64,000 nucleotides of DNA from assembly GCA_020832905.1 (NCBI GenBank), contig JAJHRG010000001.1, positions 1-64,000 of the forward strand, read 5' to 3'. Below, piece after piece: positions 18,244 to 25,917 of the stretch. This DNA is from Thermoproteota archaeon (GTDB taxonomy: Archaea; Thermoproteota; Methanomethylicia; Methanomethylicales; Methanomethylicaceae). A program made the position numbers and the translations under genes. The notes under the pieces are model-generated. The model made no database searches. It was not told the origin of the DNA and saw nothing but the letters and a program-made list of their open reading frames with translations. Each line of letters starts with the position of its first letter. The first letter of the stretch is position 1.

Positions 18244-18345
18244 GCAGACTGCTGTGTATCCCGATGCTAACACTCAACATCATCGAAGGACATTTCGTCC
18301 TACTCTGTTGAGCTCTCTCCCATCGGGAATTATCCAGCAGTCTGC
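18244..18345 (-). ncRNA. H/ACA guide sRNA with an extra outer helix
   Basis: The minus strand folds into a single-hairpin archaeal H/ACA RNA. Lower stem TCCCGATG/CATCGGGA (18328-18321 with 18266-18259) encloses a pocket with arms GGAGAGAG and TGTTAG. Upper stem CTCAACA/TGTTGAG is topped by a k-turn: tandem GA/GA, three-base bulge GAT, and C-stem GTAGGAC/GTCCTTC with one U-U mismatch. The box ACA (18257-18255) lies exactly 15 nt after the upper stem, matching the known 14-16 nt rule. Unusually, the unit sits inside a perfect 11-bp helix GCAGACTGCTG/CAGCAGTCTGC. A TATA-like TTTAAATA lies about 34 nt upstream. The arms predict a target CUAACA-UN-CUCUCUCC or part of it. Confidence 0.82.
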
Positions 18346-18420
18346 CAATAATATTAATAAATAAGAAGTAATATTTAAATATAAATTCATTAGTTGATTT
18401 TTTATCTAAAAATTATTGTT

Positions 18421-18489
18421 GCGGGTGTGGGTTAAGCCTTGTTCATTGCTAAGCTTACGCCTTTGCTCACTCGGCCCCTGAGCACCCGC
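18421..18489 (-). ncRNA. structured RNA of unknown class (three-stem fold)
   Basis: A GC-rich island of 69 bp in AT-rich DNA. Ends GCGGGTG and CACCCGC pair, an internal TAAGC/GCTTA pairing (18433-18437 with 18453-18457) and a hairpin GCTCA/TGAGC (18465-18469 with 18479-18483) give a three-stem shape on either strand. The minus strand is favoured: it follows pheT by 20 bp, ends with ACA three bases beyond the closing stem, and is followed by TTTTT. An H/ACA-like pocket can be drawn but no k-turn is seen. It could instead be the 3' end structure of the pheST transcript. No known family was recognised. Confidence 0.5.
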
Positions 18490-18509
18490 AATAATTTATA
18501 TTTAATTAG

Positions 18510-20156
18510 CTAGTAAATAAGCTTACTTATATTACACTCAAAAGCACCTACTGGAAATTCTAGTCCAAAGTTTACTAAAACTCTAGGAGAAATTTCACCT
18601 ACAACACCAATTGATTCATTATTTAAAATTATTTCAGCAGCTCTACCTTCTATAAATGGAGGTCTATTATATGGTTTAAAACTTATACTTTTTGAAAGTG
18701 CCTTAAATAAAGCTACAACTATTGCTTGTATATCTTCATAACTTACTTTGTAATCACTAATAGCAGCAGCTAAATGAGTAGAAATTTTTGCAATTCCATT
18801 TTCTACATATACAACATCACCATATTCAAATATTTTCTGTGGATATGGCTCATGTATATTATAGCTTAAAAACTGTAATAATTTTGGTAATAAACAATCT
18901 CTTAAAATCTCATATTCTGATGATACTGGATTTACTAATTCTACAAATTCTCTTTTTCCTAGTAAAGATTTTTCCTCCATTACTGATTTGCTACTTAACA
19001 TATATGTAATAACTTCTTGAAAGCCCATTCCTATCATGATATCTCTAATTAACTTTCTTACTTTACTTTCTTTAAGTAATTTTCCTGTAGTAAAAATCTT
19101 TGGTATTTCTGGTTTAATATTATCTAAGCCAATTGCCATAGCAATATCTTCAACTAAATCAATTTCATGAAGTATATCTACTCTATATGGAGGAGAAATA
19201 ACAATAATTTCATTATTATTTATCTCCTTAACTTCATGACCCATTTTATTTAAAAGAAATATAGCATCATTTAAATTAATATTTATTCCAAGAACATTAT
19301 TAATTGTTGATAATTTAAGAGAAGTAATAGTATAATTAAGTTTTGGTGTTCTTTCTATTCTATTATTATAATGAATATCAACATATTGAAAATCTCCTCC
19401 TCTTTCTAATATTGAAGTTACTATTACATTTAAACAAATATTTATAGTATTTTCATCAGTTCCTGTAATATCTATAAATAAATTTCTTGTATTTGTAGTA
19501 ATCTTTGTATTTTCACTATTTATAATTGGAGGCATAGAAAGAACAGTATTGTTAGAATCATAAAGTAATGGGAATTTATTTTTATCCTTTATTATCCATC
19601 CATACTCTTTTCCCTTAGTAGTTTTACTTAGTATTTCATAACCATTCATTACTTCAGAATATCCTAATGGTATGAATTTTATATCATTTGGATGAAAAGC
19701 TGAATAATAAATAGGAGGAGAAATCTTATCTAAATCATATATACCAATAGATGCTTTTCTTCTATTAGATCCATAAGTATTATGAAGTTTTTCTTGAAGT
19801 TGCATTATTTGTACTATTGCCTCTTCATCTAATTCAATATTTCTTATAATTGCACCTACAATATATGGTCTAATTGATTCTACAGATGAATCTACAAATA
19901 ATTTAATAGATCCAGGTAATGGATCTTTTAATTTCCATTTATTACCATAGTAAATTCTTATTCCACGTGCAATTCCTTCACTACTAAAGAAATCAGCTCT
20001 ATCAGATGTTATTTCTAGTGTTATTCTATCTCCAATTACTTCTTCTATTTCACACTTTAATTTAGGTAATACATCTATTATTTCTTCATTACTTATATTC
20101 ATTTTTAATATTTTCCTTAAATCACTAATACTTATGTTAATCTTTGGCAATCTCAT
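18510..20156 (-). CDS. pheT: phenylalanyl-tRNA synthetase beta subunit
   Basis: The beta chain of heterotetrameric PheRS, 548 residues from the chosen start, the size of the archaeal type. It has a B1-like start (LPKINISISDLRKIL), a B3/B4 editing region (YGSNRRKASIGIYDLDKI), a B5 DNA-binding-like domain (INLNDAIFLLNKMGHEV, PPYRVDILHEIDLVEDIAMA) and the C-terminal catalytic-like fold. ATG at 20156 (MRLPKIN) was chosen because it follows GGGGGT and matches family starts; the frame stays open to 20219. It overlaps pheS by 20 bases, so the two subunits are translationally coupled. Confidence 0.95.
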   Translation of the reverse strand: MRLPKINISISDLRKILKMNISNEEIIDVLPKLKCEIEEVIGDRITLEITSDRADFFSSEGIARGIRIYYGNKWKLKDPLPGSIKLFVDSSVESIRPYIVGAIIRNIELDEEAIVQIMQLQEKLHNTYGSNRRKASIGIYDLDKISPPIYYSAFHPNDIKFIPLGYSEVMNGYEILSKTTKGKEYGWIIKDKNKFPLLYDSNNTVLSMPPIINSENTKITTNTRNLFIDITGTDENTINICLNVIVTSILERGGDFQYVDIHYNNRIERTPKLNYTITSLKLSTINNVLGININLNDAIFLLNKMGHEVKEINNNEIIVISPPYRVDILHEIDLVEDIAMAIGLDNIKPEIPKIFTTGKLLKESKVRKLIRDIMIGMGFQEVITYMLSSKSVMEEKSLLGKREFVELVNPVSSEYEILRDCLLPKLLQFLSYNIHEPYPQKIFEYGDVVYVENGIAKISTHLAAAISDYKVSYEDIQAIVVALFKALSKSISFKPYNRPPFIEGRAAEIILNNESIGVVGEISPRVLVNFGLEFPVGAFECNISKLIY

Positions 20157-21600
20157 ACCCCCATTCTCTAAGTTTTTTAAGACTATGTGTATGAAGCTCT
20201 CTAATATCATCAATTCCAAGTTTTATCATAGCTAATCTATCTATTCCAAATGCCCATGCAATTACAGGAAAATCTATTCCTAATGGCTTAGTTACTTCAG
20301 GTCTAAAAAGACCTGCTCCTAGACATTCTATCCATCCTAATTTTGGATGTTTAATATAAGCTTCTATACTTGGTTCTGTAAATGGAAAATAACTAGGCTT
20401 GAATTTTATTTCTTTAAATCCAAGTTGATTTGCAAACTCAATAAGAATACCAAGTAAATGTCTAATATTAATTCCATAATCTCCTATTATTCCTTCTAAT
20501 TGACAAAATTCAATCATATGTTTTGAATCAATAACATCTGGTCTAAAAACTTTAGATAAACAAAACATCTTTACAGGAGGATTTTTTCTATTATAAAGAA
20601 ATCTTACAGAAACAGCTGTTGTTTGACTTCTTAATATTGGACGACTTGCTATTTCTCTACTCCAATTATATCTCCATCCTCTTGATCCAGTAGATCCACC
20701 ATTTTCATGAGTTCTTTTTACATTTAATATTAATTCTTCTGGTGCATCTATTACTGGTAATACTCCTTTTACTTGAAAACTATCATGAAGTGTTCTTGCT
20801 GGATGATCCTGAGCTTGAAAAAGTACGTCAAAATTCCAAAATTCACTTTCAACATAAGGACCTTTTGCTTCCTCAAAACCCATACTTACTAATATTTCCT
20901 TTACTTCTTCTAAAAATTCTAAATATGGATGTTTTTTTCCAATAAAAATTACTGGTGGAGAAGCTGTTACATCATAAGGAGGAATTAAAACTTCTTTCCA
21001 TTTTCCACTTTTTATTATATCAGATGTTAGAACTTTTACTACTTGATAAGAAGGTGTATAATCCTTTATTAATTCAATAAAAAGAGATTTTGTTACTTTC
21101 TTTTTAATTAATCCTCTTTTTTCTAATTCAGGTAATTTATTTAATTCATCTGGTGTTAATGAGGTTCCTTCATATAATTTTTTTAATATTAAATCTAAAG
21201 TTGGAGGTTCTTTCTTTTTTAATATTATTTTTCTTGATTTTTTATCAATTTCAAAAACACCAGTTTGTTTTCCCCATCCTATTGCAGCTGCAATTTCTTT
21301 TTCACTTAAAAATTTCTTAATATAATCAATATCTATAGCTTCTGAAGAAAGAAGCATTTTATAAATTCTTGTTTCTGGAAGTCCATTTATTAAGCAATTT
21401 TTACCTTCTTCTGTTAATTCATAAGATTCTCTTATCAATTCTTTTGTAATAACATAACCTTTTTCCTCTAATAGTTTAGATATTGGAAAAATAGAAGAAA
21501 TTGGTTCATTTAACTTATTTGATATGGTTTCTGCATCTGCTTTTCCTCCTAATTTCTTTAAAGCTTCAATAAGCTTAATTTCTGATTGACTTAAAGCCAT
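20137..21600 (-). CDS. pheS: phenylalanyl-tRNA synthetase alpha subunit
   Basis: A 487-residue archaeal/eukaryal-type PheRS alpha subunit. The N-terminal ~220 residues hold winged-helix DNA/RNA-binding domains (EIKLIEALKKLGGKADAETI, EKGYVITKEL). The class II catalytic core shows motif 2-like VFRPDVIDSKHMIEFCQLEG and motif 3 GIDRLAMIKLGIDDIR near the C-terminus. It activates phenylalanine with the PheT partner. Spacing to coaD upstream is 10 bp; AGGTGATAC precedes its ATG. The order coaD-pheS-pheT suggests a single transcript. Confidence 0.96.
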   Translation of the reverse strand: MALSQSEIKLIEALKKLGGKADAETISNKLNEPISSIFPISKLLEEKGYVITKELIRESYELTEEGKNCLINGLPETRIYKMLLSSEAIDIDYIKKFLSEKEIAAAIGWGKQTGVFEIDKKSRKIILKKKEPPTLDLILKKLYEGTSLTPDELNKLPELEKRGLIKKKVTKSLFIELIKDYTPSYQVVKVLTSDIIKSGKWKEVLIPPYDVTASPPVIFIGKKHPYLEFLEEVKEILVSMGFEEAKGPYVESEFWNFDVLFQAQDHPARTLHDSFQVKGVLPVIDAPEELILNVKRTHENGGSTGSRGWRYNWSREIASRPILRSQTTAVSVRFLYNRKNPPVKMFCLSKVFRPDVIDSKHMIEFCQLEGIIGDYGINIRHLLGILIEFANQLGFKEIKFKPSYFPFTEPSIEAYIKHPKLGWIECLGAGLFRPEVTKPLGIDFPVIAWAFGIDRLAMIKLGIDDIRELHTHSLKKLREWGYEIAKD

Positions 21601-21610
21601 AGTATCACCT

Positions 21611-22072
21611 TTACTTAATTAAATTTCCCTCTTCATCTATTTCTTTATTTCTTATTCTTGTAGATGATATTGGAAGACCATCAGCAGCTAATTCATATTC
21701 TATTACATAAATATTCATTTTTGACATACCAAGACTTTCTCTTATTTTATTTGCTTCTTCAGCTCTATGAAGTGTTTCTTTTGTGACAATAATACCCTCA
21801 ATAAAATTATTTCTTATTATTGGTCCATATGGATCATTTAGAATAACAAAATATGCTCTTTCAATAAGATTTTTCTCAATTAGAAATTTTACAATATTAC
21901 AAATTCTTTTACATAAATTTTCATCATGAGGTTTATTAATTTTTTTTAAGAATTCATCTGAAGTTACTCCAATAATAACAAATTCACCTTTATCAAAAGC
22001 AGTTAATATTAATTTCTTATGTCCTTTATGAAAATGATCAAATGTTCCACCTACTGCAACAAACTTGTGCAT
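21611..22072 (-). CDS. coaD: phosphopantetheine adenylyltransferase (archaeal type)
   Basis: This 153-residue nucleotidyltransferase begins HKFVAVGGTFDHFHKGHKKL, the archaeal/eukaryal PPAT pattern with the HxGH-like motif as HKGH. Also visible is ISSTRIRN near the C-terminus (ISSTxIR motif). It transfers AMP from ATP to 4'-phosphopantetheine, the penultimate step of coenzyme A synthesis. Three other CoA enzymes are encoded at 40358-43253, so the pathway is split between two loci. It is 10 bp from pheS and 5 bp from the membrane zinc-ribbon gene, consistent with one operon. Confidence 0.93.
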   Translation of the reverse strand: MHKFVAVGGTFDHFHKGHKKLILTAFDKGEFVIIGVTSDEFLKKINKPHDENLCKRICNIVKFLIEKNLIERAYFVILNDPYGPIIRNNFIEGIIVTKETLHRAEEANKIRESLGMSKMNIYVIEYELAADGLPISSTRIRNKEIDEEGNLIK

Positions 22073-22077
22073 AATTA

Positions 22078-22449
22078 TTATTTTTTAACAGGAACTAAAT
22101 AAATTGCGTAAATATAAGATGTACCTGAACATTTTTTACATTTACCTATTTCCTTAAATACATAATCTCCTTCCATAAATGGTCTTTCTTCTCTATAATC
22201 ACAATTTTTACAAGCTATTACTGTAATTACATTTTCTGTAGTTTGAGGTTTAATTTGTTTTAATCCCATAAAGTAAATAGCCCATGATATTATTAAAAGT
22301 ATTAAACCAGTAAATGTTATAACTTTACTAATCATTGTATACTGAAAAAGATATTGATCTAAAAATGTTGATAATAGAAATAATATGAATGCTATTATTA
22401 CTAATAAGATAGAAATTAATGTAAATTTATTAGATTTATTAGAGTTCAT
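22078..22449 (-). CDS. two-helix membrane protein with zinc ribbon
   Basis: A 123-residue protein not recognised by name. Two transmembrane helices (about residues 10-30 and 40-62) are followed by a cytosolic zinc ribbon with CKNCDY and CKKCSG pairs (about residues 80-83 and 103-106). The start AGGTGATAC-like context and spacing (5 bp from coaD, 10 bp from the DUF1512 gene) place it in the same operon. The zinc ribbon could bind nucleic acid or a protein partner near the membrane. The DUF1512 neighbour also has an N-terminal membrane anchor, so they may work together; this is inference. Confidence 0.7.
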   Translation of the reverse strand: MNSNKSNKFTLISILLVIIAFILFLLSTFLDQYLFQYTMISKVITFTGLILLIISWAIYFMGLKQIKPQTTENVITVIACKNCDYREERPFMEGDYVFKEIGKCKKCSGTSYIYAIYLVPVKK

Positions 22450-22459
22450 AGTATCACCT

Positions 22460-23587
22460 TTATTGTCCTATTCCAATTGTATTTCCAATACCTGCTACTA
22501 TAACAATATCACCTTCTTTTGTTCTTTCAATTATAGCTTTCTTTATTTTATTTACTATTAAATCTGCAGCTTCTGCTATTTCTTTTTTCATTGTAGTTAA
22601 TGCTTCTTCAATATCCATTTTACAAATAATAGCATCTAAAGGTATCTTGTATTTTGTAGCTACTTCTTCTATTTTATATTTCTCTGGACCAGGATCACCT
22701 ATTGCAGCTCCTACACCTTCTACTACTTCTCCTGTAGTTTCACCTTCAAGTTTTGAAGCAGCATCTATCATAAATATTCTAGCAATTTTTCCTCCATGTA
22801 ATTCTACAAGTCTTTTTACAGCTTCTCCTGGCTTTCCAACAACACCACCAGGACCTTCTGCTTTTATAACATATACTTTTCTATTTTCTATATTTACTTC
22901 TGAACAAACAATATCTTCAGCTATAACTTGTTTTGGATATCCAAACATTAATCTTGAAGCTACAAGTGGACCTAAACCATCACCAATTGGTTTTCCAGAG
23001 GAAAATGTTTTTAATGCTTTAAAATATGCTTCAGCTATTTTCATTATTAATGGAAGTTGCATATCTAATTGAATAAATATCATTAAGCTTTTTGTTTTCT
23101 TTCCTAGTAATAAATAATGTCTAACTATTTTAAATATGAAATTTAAAGCAATAGCAGCTTCCATAATATCTTCAACATTTGCAGCTTCTACTTTTCCTGC
23201 TTTTGGAGCAATTTGTGATATAAATAATTTTATTCTATCTCTTCTATTATCAAGTATATGTTCTAATCTATTTAAAACTCCAAAAGGATCTTTATCTACA
23301 GGTTCTATAGTAAAGAAATCTAAAAATGAAGTTACTTGTGATTTTATATCTATATTTTCAGGAGCAAAATTTTTTATACTTTTAAGAGCTTCTTCTTTAC
23401 CTTTTTCTGCTAAAAATTGTAATTTCATAGTTGCTTTTTCAGCATTTCTTTGATATACCCATATTTGAATTTTTTGATTAAAGAATAATAAAATAGAGAA
23501 GAATAAGAATAACCATATTAAATTCATTAATATTGAAGATATATCATTTCCACTTGGAAATAGCTGATTAATCATCATTTTTACCAA
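22460..23587 (-). CDS. DUF1512 family membrane-anchored protein
   Basis: A 375-residue archaeal protein matching the size and layout of DUF1512: an N-terminal helix (IWLLFLFFSILLFF-like segment, about residues 23-38), a charged coiled region, and a long soluble domain. Notable are glycine-rich stretches GPGGVVGKPGEAVKRLVEL, EGVGAAIGDPGPEKYKIE and the end VIVAGIGNTIGIGQ, which look like nucleotide or phosphate loops. The function is unknown. It heads the probable operon DUF1512 - zinc-ribbon membrane protein - coaD - pheS - pheT, downstream of the 5S rRNA gene on the same strand. Confidence 0.78.
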   Translation of the reverse strand: MVKMMINQLFPSGNDISSILMNLIWLFLFFSILLFFNQKIQIWVYQRNAEKATMKLQFLAEKGKEEALKSIKNFAPENIDIKSQVTSFLDFFTIEPVDKDPFGVLNRLEHILDNRRDRIKLFISQIAPKAGKVEAANVEDIMEAAIALNFIFKIVRHYLLLGKKTKSLMIFIQLDMQLPLIMKIAEAYFKALKTFSSGKPIGDGLGPLVASRLMFGYPKQVIAEDIVCSEVNIENRKVYVIKAEGPGGVVGKPGEAVKRLVELHGGKIARIFMIDAASKLEGETTGEVVEGVGAAIGDPGPEKYKIEEVATKYKIPLDAIICKMDIEEALTTMKKEIAEAADLIVNKIKKAIIERTKEGDIVIVAGIGNTIGIGQ

Positions 23588-23623
23588 GAAAAAATTAGAA
23601 TAAGGAAGATATATTTATTTTTA

Positions 23624-23640
23624 TTAAAAAAGAAAGAAAA
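23624..23640 (-). terminator. T-rich terminator after 5S rRNA
   Basis: Immediately after the 3' end of 5S on the minus strand the sequence is TTTTCTTTCTTTTTT, the oligo-T signal at which archaeal RNA polymerase stops. Confidence 0.65.
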
Positions 23641-23766
<126 letters not shown>

Positions 23767-23799
23767 AAGAAAAATAATAAGAAACAGAGTTTTTTAAGT

Positions 23800-24033
23800 T
23801 TATTGCTCCATTACTATCATAGTCATAGTTGATCTAACTTTATCCATTTGTCTAATTTTCCTTGTTACACATTCTCTTAATTTCTCAAGAGTTTCAGCTT
23901 CTAGTATAGCAACAATATCATATACTCCATAGACCATATATGCTTGCTTAACTTCAGGTATTTTTCTTATGTTTTCAAGTACTTCTTTATCTGCTCCAGC
24001 TTCTACATTTATTAATATAAATGCCATAGGCAT
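23800..24033 (-). CDS. stand-alone Lrp/AsnC ligand-binding (RAM) domain protein
   Basis: A 77-residue protein made only of the alpha/beta RAM domain found at the C-terminus of Lrp/AsnC regulators: AFILINVEAGADKEVLENI, IPEVKQAYMVYGVYDIVAILEA and MDKVRSTMTMIVMEQ. No helix-turn-helix is present, and the upstream sequence does not extend the frame to one. Stand-alone RAM proteins in archaea form rings that bind amino acids and may modulate Lrp regulators. It sits alone between 5S rRNA and tRNA-Trp on the same strand, so it could be co-transcribed with neither. Confidence 0.88.
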   Translation of the reverse strand: MPMAFILINVEAGADKEVLENIRKIPEVKQAYMVYGVYDIVAILEAETLEKLRECVTRKIRQMDKVRSTMTMIVMEQ

Positions 24034-24104
24034 ACTAATTACCTAAGTAAGAAAGTGTATTAACCTCTATTTAATTTAATTGGTAAGATTTTTCATATAA
24101 GTGG

Positions 24105-24258
24105 TGGGGCTGGTGGGACTTGAACCCACGACCTGCGGGTTTCTCCAAACTCCAGAAGTATATCATCCCATATGGTCATAACAAATATCTTCTGGAGCCC
24201 TTAACGAGGTGAGGATTACCCCTCACCTTGCCGTCATACCTTGCTAGACTACAGCCCC
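24105..24258 (-). tRNA. tRNA-Trp(CCA) with two introns
   Basis: Acceptor GGGGCTG/CAGCCCC, discriminator A and encoded CCA (24104-24102) frame a 154-bp gene. Removing two introns gives a 74-nt tRNA with anticodon stem GCGGG/CCCGC and loop CTCCAGA (anticodon CCA). Intron 1 (24229-24201, 29 nt) interrupts the 5' strand of the anticodon stem between positions 28 and 29; its BHB uses helix GACG/CGTT with bulges GCA and AAG. Intron 2 (24191-24141, 51 nt) is at the canonical 37/38 site; its BHB uses helix CTCC/GGAG with bulges AGA and AAA. All four cut sites fall after the second bulge base. Confidence 0.93.
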
Positions 24259-24340
24259 ACCTCTAAAAACAGAATAAAGAATCAAAGCTATAACTTTTAC
24301 GATTATTTAAATGATTATTCAAGTTTTAATATATAATAGG

Positions 24341-24427
24341 AAGCCCCAGGCGGGATTTGAACCCACGACCCCCGCCTTTTTGGAAGATTACCAAGGCGGT
24401 GCTCTACCAGGCTGAGCCACTGGGGCT
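24341..24427 (-). tRNA. tRNA-Thr(GGT) with an 11-nt intron
   Basis: Acceptor AGCCCCA/TGGGGCT and anticodon stem CCGCC/GGCGG are clear. The loop is 18 nt, 11 too many. An intron at 24388-24378 between positions 37 and 38 leaves loop TTGGTAA (anticodon GGT). The splice motif is helix TTGG/CCAA with bulges TAA and AAA and only a four-base intron loop, a relaxed bulge-helix-loop form. The discriminator is T, as common for archaeal tRNA-Thr; CCA is not encoded (CCT follows). Confidence 0.93.
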
Positions 24428-24481
24428 CAGAAAAATTATGATTGTAAAAGAGTTATTAATTTATCGCTCTTTCTATTAATT

Positions 24482-24874
24482 ATGAATATTATAAATAAGA
24501 TCATAATATTTTTAGCAAAAAGTATATTTTTTATTTATGGATTTTTATGGACAATTAAACCTAGAAAATATAATTCAATAAAAGATATTATTAATGATTT
24601 TTATATTAATTTCTTAAGAATTGATAAGAAGTATATACATATTATAAAAATTAATGAAAAAGAAGCAATAGTAAGATGTGATAATCCATGTCCAATTTTA
24701 AAATTATCTATGATTTTAAATCTTGATACTAAGTTTGTTTGTAAATATATCTCTGAACCTGTTTGTAATTATGTATTAAAAAGAATGAATGAAAAAATTA
24801 TTTTTGAAAGAAATTATGAACATATAAGACCTTATAAAGAAAGTTGTGAAGAGCATATATACTTTAAAAATTAA
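24482..24874 (+). CDS. cysteine-containing protein of unknown function
   Basis: A 130-residue protein that was not recognised. The first 30 residues are hydrophobic (IINKIIIFLAKSIFFIYGFLW), possibly a membrane anchor. The rest carries five cysteines in a pattern suggestive of metal binding: RCDNPCPI, FVCKYI, EPVCNYVL and a final ESCEEHIYF. The AATTATG context gives a likely leaderless start. Its 3' end overlaps the convergent radical SAM gene by 4 bases. No neighbour explains a role. Confidence 0.62.
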   Translation: MNIINKIIIFLAKSIFFIYGFLWTIKPRKYNSIKDIINDFYINFLRIDKKYIHIIKINEKEAIVRCDNPCPILKLSMILNLDTKFVCKYISEPVCNYVLKRMNEKIIFERNYEHIRPYKESCEEHIYFKN

Positions 24875-25746
24875 TAACTAGGTATTAAATGAGATCCATC
24901 ACATGTTTTTGATGTGTGTAAATATTTAAATCCTTCACGACATGTAGAAAATGTTAATCCAAATTCATCAGCTAACTCTTTAATCATTTTCATATAATTA
25001 AGTCTAATTTTTTCATTCAAGTATCTTATTCTACCAATTTTAATACCTTCATCAATATACAATGTCTTTAAGATTTTACTTTTTTCAGGAAAAGTTATTA
25101 AAAGACGCTTAAAATTATCTGATTTTGCTTTATAAGTAGAAGAAACTATATGACTTACACCAATTTTAGCAACTAAGGAAACTATTTCCTTAATAGAATT
25201 ATAATCATCATTAATTTCTGGTATTATTGGATCAATTCTAATAGAACATGGAATTTTTTCTTCACATAATATCTTTAATGCATTAATTCTCATATATGGT
25301 AATGAAGCATAAGGTTCTAGTCTTTGAGAAAGCTCATTATTTAGAGTAGTAATACTTATGCTTACTGTAAATCTTCCCTTTTTTAAAATATCTAAATCTC
25401 TAATTACAAGACTTGATTTAGTTATAATTATGGTTTTAGCATTAAAAGAAGAAATTAATTTTAATGTTTCACGTGTTAATTGAATTTTATCTTCAGGAGG
25501 AGTATAAGGATCTGAACTATTAGAAATTGATATAGGAATTGAAAGATCTGCTTTAGCTAAATCCTTTTTTAAATAATATAAAAAATTTCTCTTAATTCTA
25601 GGATTAAAAGCATTACGAATATATGAAGTTATATAGCAATATCTACATGCATGTCCACAACCTGTATAAGGTGATAGTGAATATTTAGTTGGACAAGTAC
25701 AAAGAGGAGATTTCCAAGGATCAAAAATATGTAAAACATATGGCAT
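24871..25746 (-). CDS. radical SAM protein, spore photoproduct lyase-like (COG1533)
   Basis: A 291-residue protein with the radical SAM motif CGHACRYCYI (C-x3-C-x2-C, about residues 31-40) preceded by YSLSPYTG, the COG1533 pattern. SNSSDPYTPPEDKIQLTRET and ITKSSLVIRDLDIL follow as in SplB-like proteins. Archaeal members are called DNA repair photolyases by homology, but their reaction is not established. A CTCPTKYS segment upstream supplies one more cysteine. It converges on the small cysteine-containing gene and is followed on its upstream side by tRNA-Leu. Confidence 0.85.
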   Translation of the reverse strand: MPYVLHIFDPWKSPLCTCPTKYSLSPYTGCGHACRYCYITSYIRNAFNPRIKRNFLYYLKKDLAKADLSIPISISNSSDPYTPPEDKIQLTRETLKLISSFNAKTIIITKSSLVIRDLDILKKGRFTVSISITTLNNELSQRLEPYASLPYMRINALKILCEEKIPCSIRIDPIIPEINDDYNSIKEIVSLVAKIGVSHIVSSTYKAKSDNFKRLLITFPEKSKILKTLYIDEGIKIGRIRYLNEKIRLNYMKMIKELADEFGLTFSTCREGFKYLHTSKTCDGSHLIPSY

Positions 25747-25787
25747 AACAATAATAATAATTATATGAGGATTATTTCAATTTTTGG

Positions 25788-25872
25788 TGCGGGGAGTGGG
25801 ATTTGAACCCACGAAGGCCTACGCCACAAGGTTCTGAGCCTTGCGCCTTTGACCTGGCTTGGCTATCCCCGC
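25788..25872 (-). tRNA. tRNA-Leu(CAG)
   Basis: Class II tRNA: acceptor GCGGGGA/TCCCCGC, anticodon stem CAAGG/CCTTG with loop CTCAGAA (anticodon CAG), long variable arm GTGGCGTAGGCCTTC and T-arm GTGGGTTCAAATCCCAC. Discriminator A is followed by an encoded CCA (25787-25785). No intron. Confidence 0.96.
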
Positions 25873-25917
25873 ACTTATTCTATATAAAATTAATATTTGA
25901 CTTCTTAATTTAAATTT

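Noticed and set aside
18088-18273. 61-codon frame on the minus strand between tyrS and pheT
   Set aside because: Low-complexity residue use, no motif, no ribosome site, and it runs into the H/ACA RNA.
22647-23072. 141-codon frame on the plus strand
   Set aside because: It is antisense to the DUF1512 gene and reflects that gene's codon pattern; no promoter or motif supports it.
24141-24191. Box C/D guide RNA inside the second tRNA-Trp intron, as in Euryarchaeota
   Set aside because: The intron has GATGAT-like sequence but no proper box C (RUGAUGA) and no box D (CUGA); complementarity to the anticodon loop is explained by the splice-site helix.
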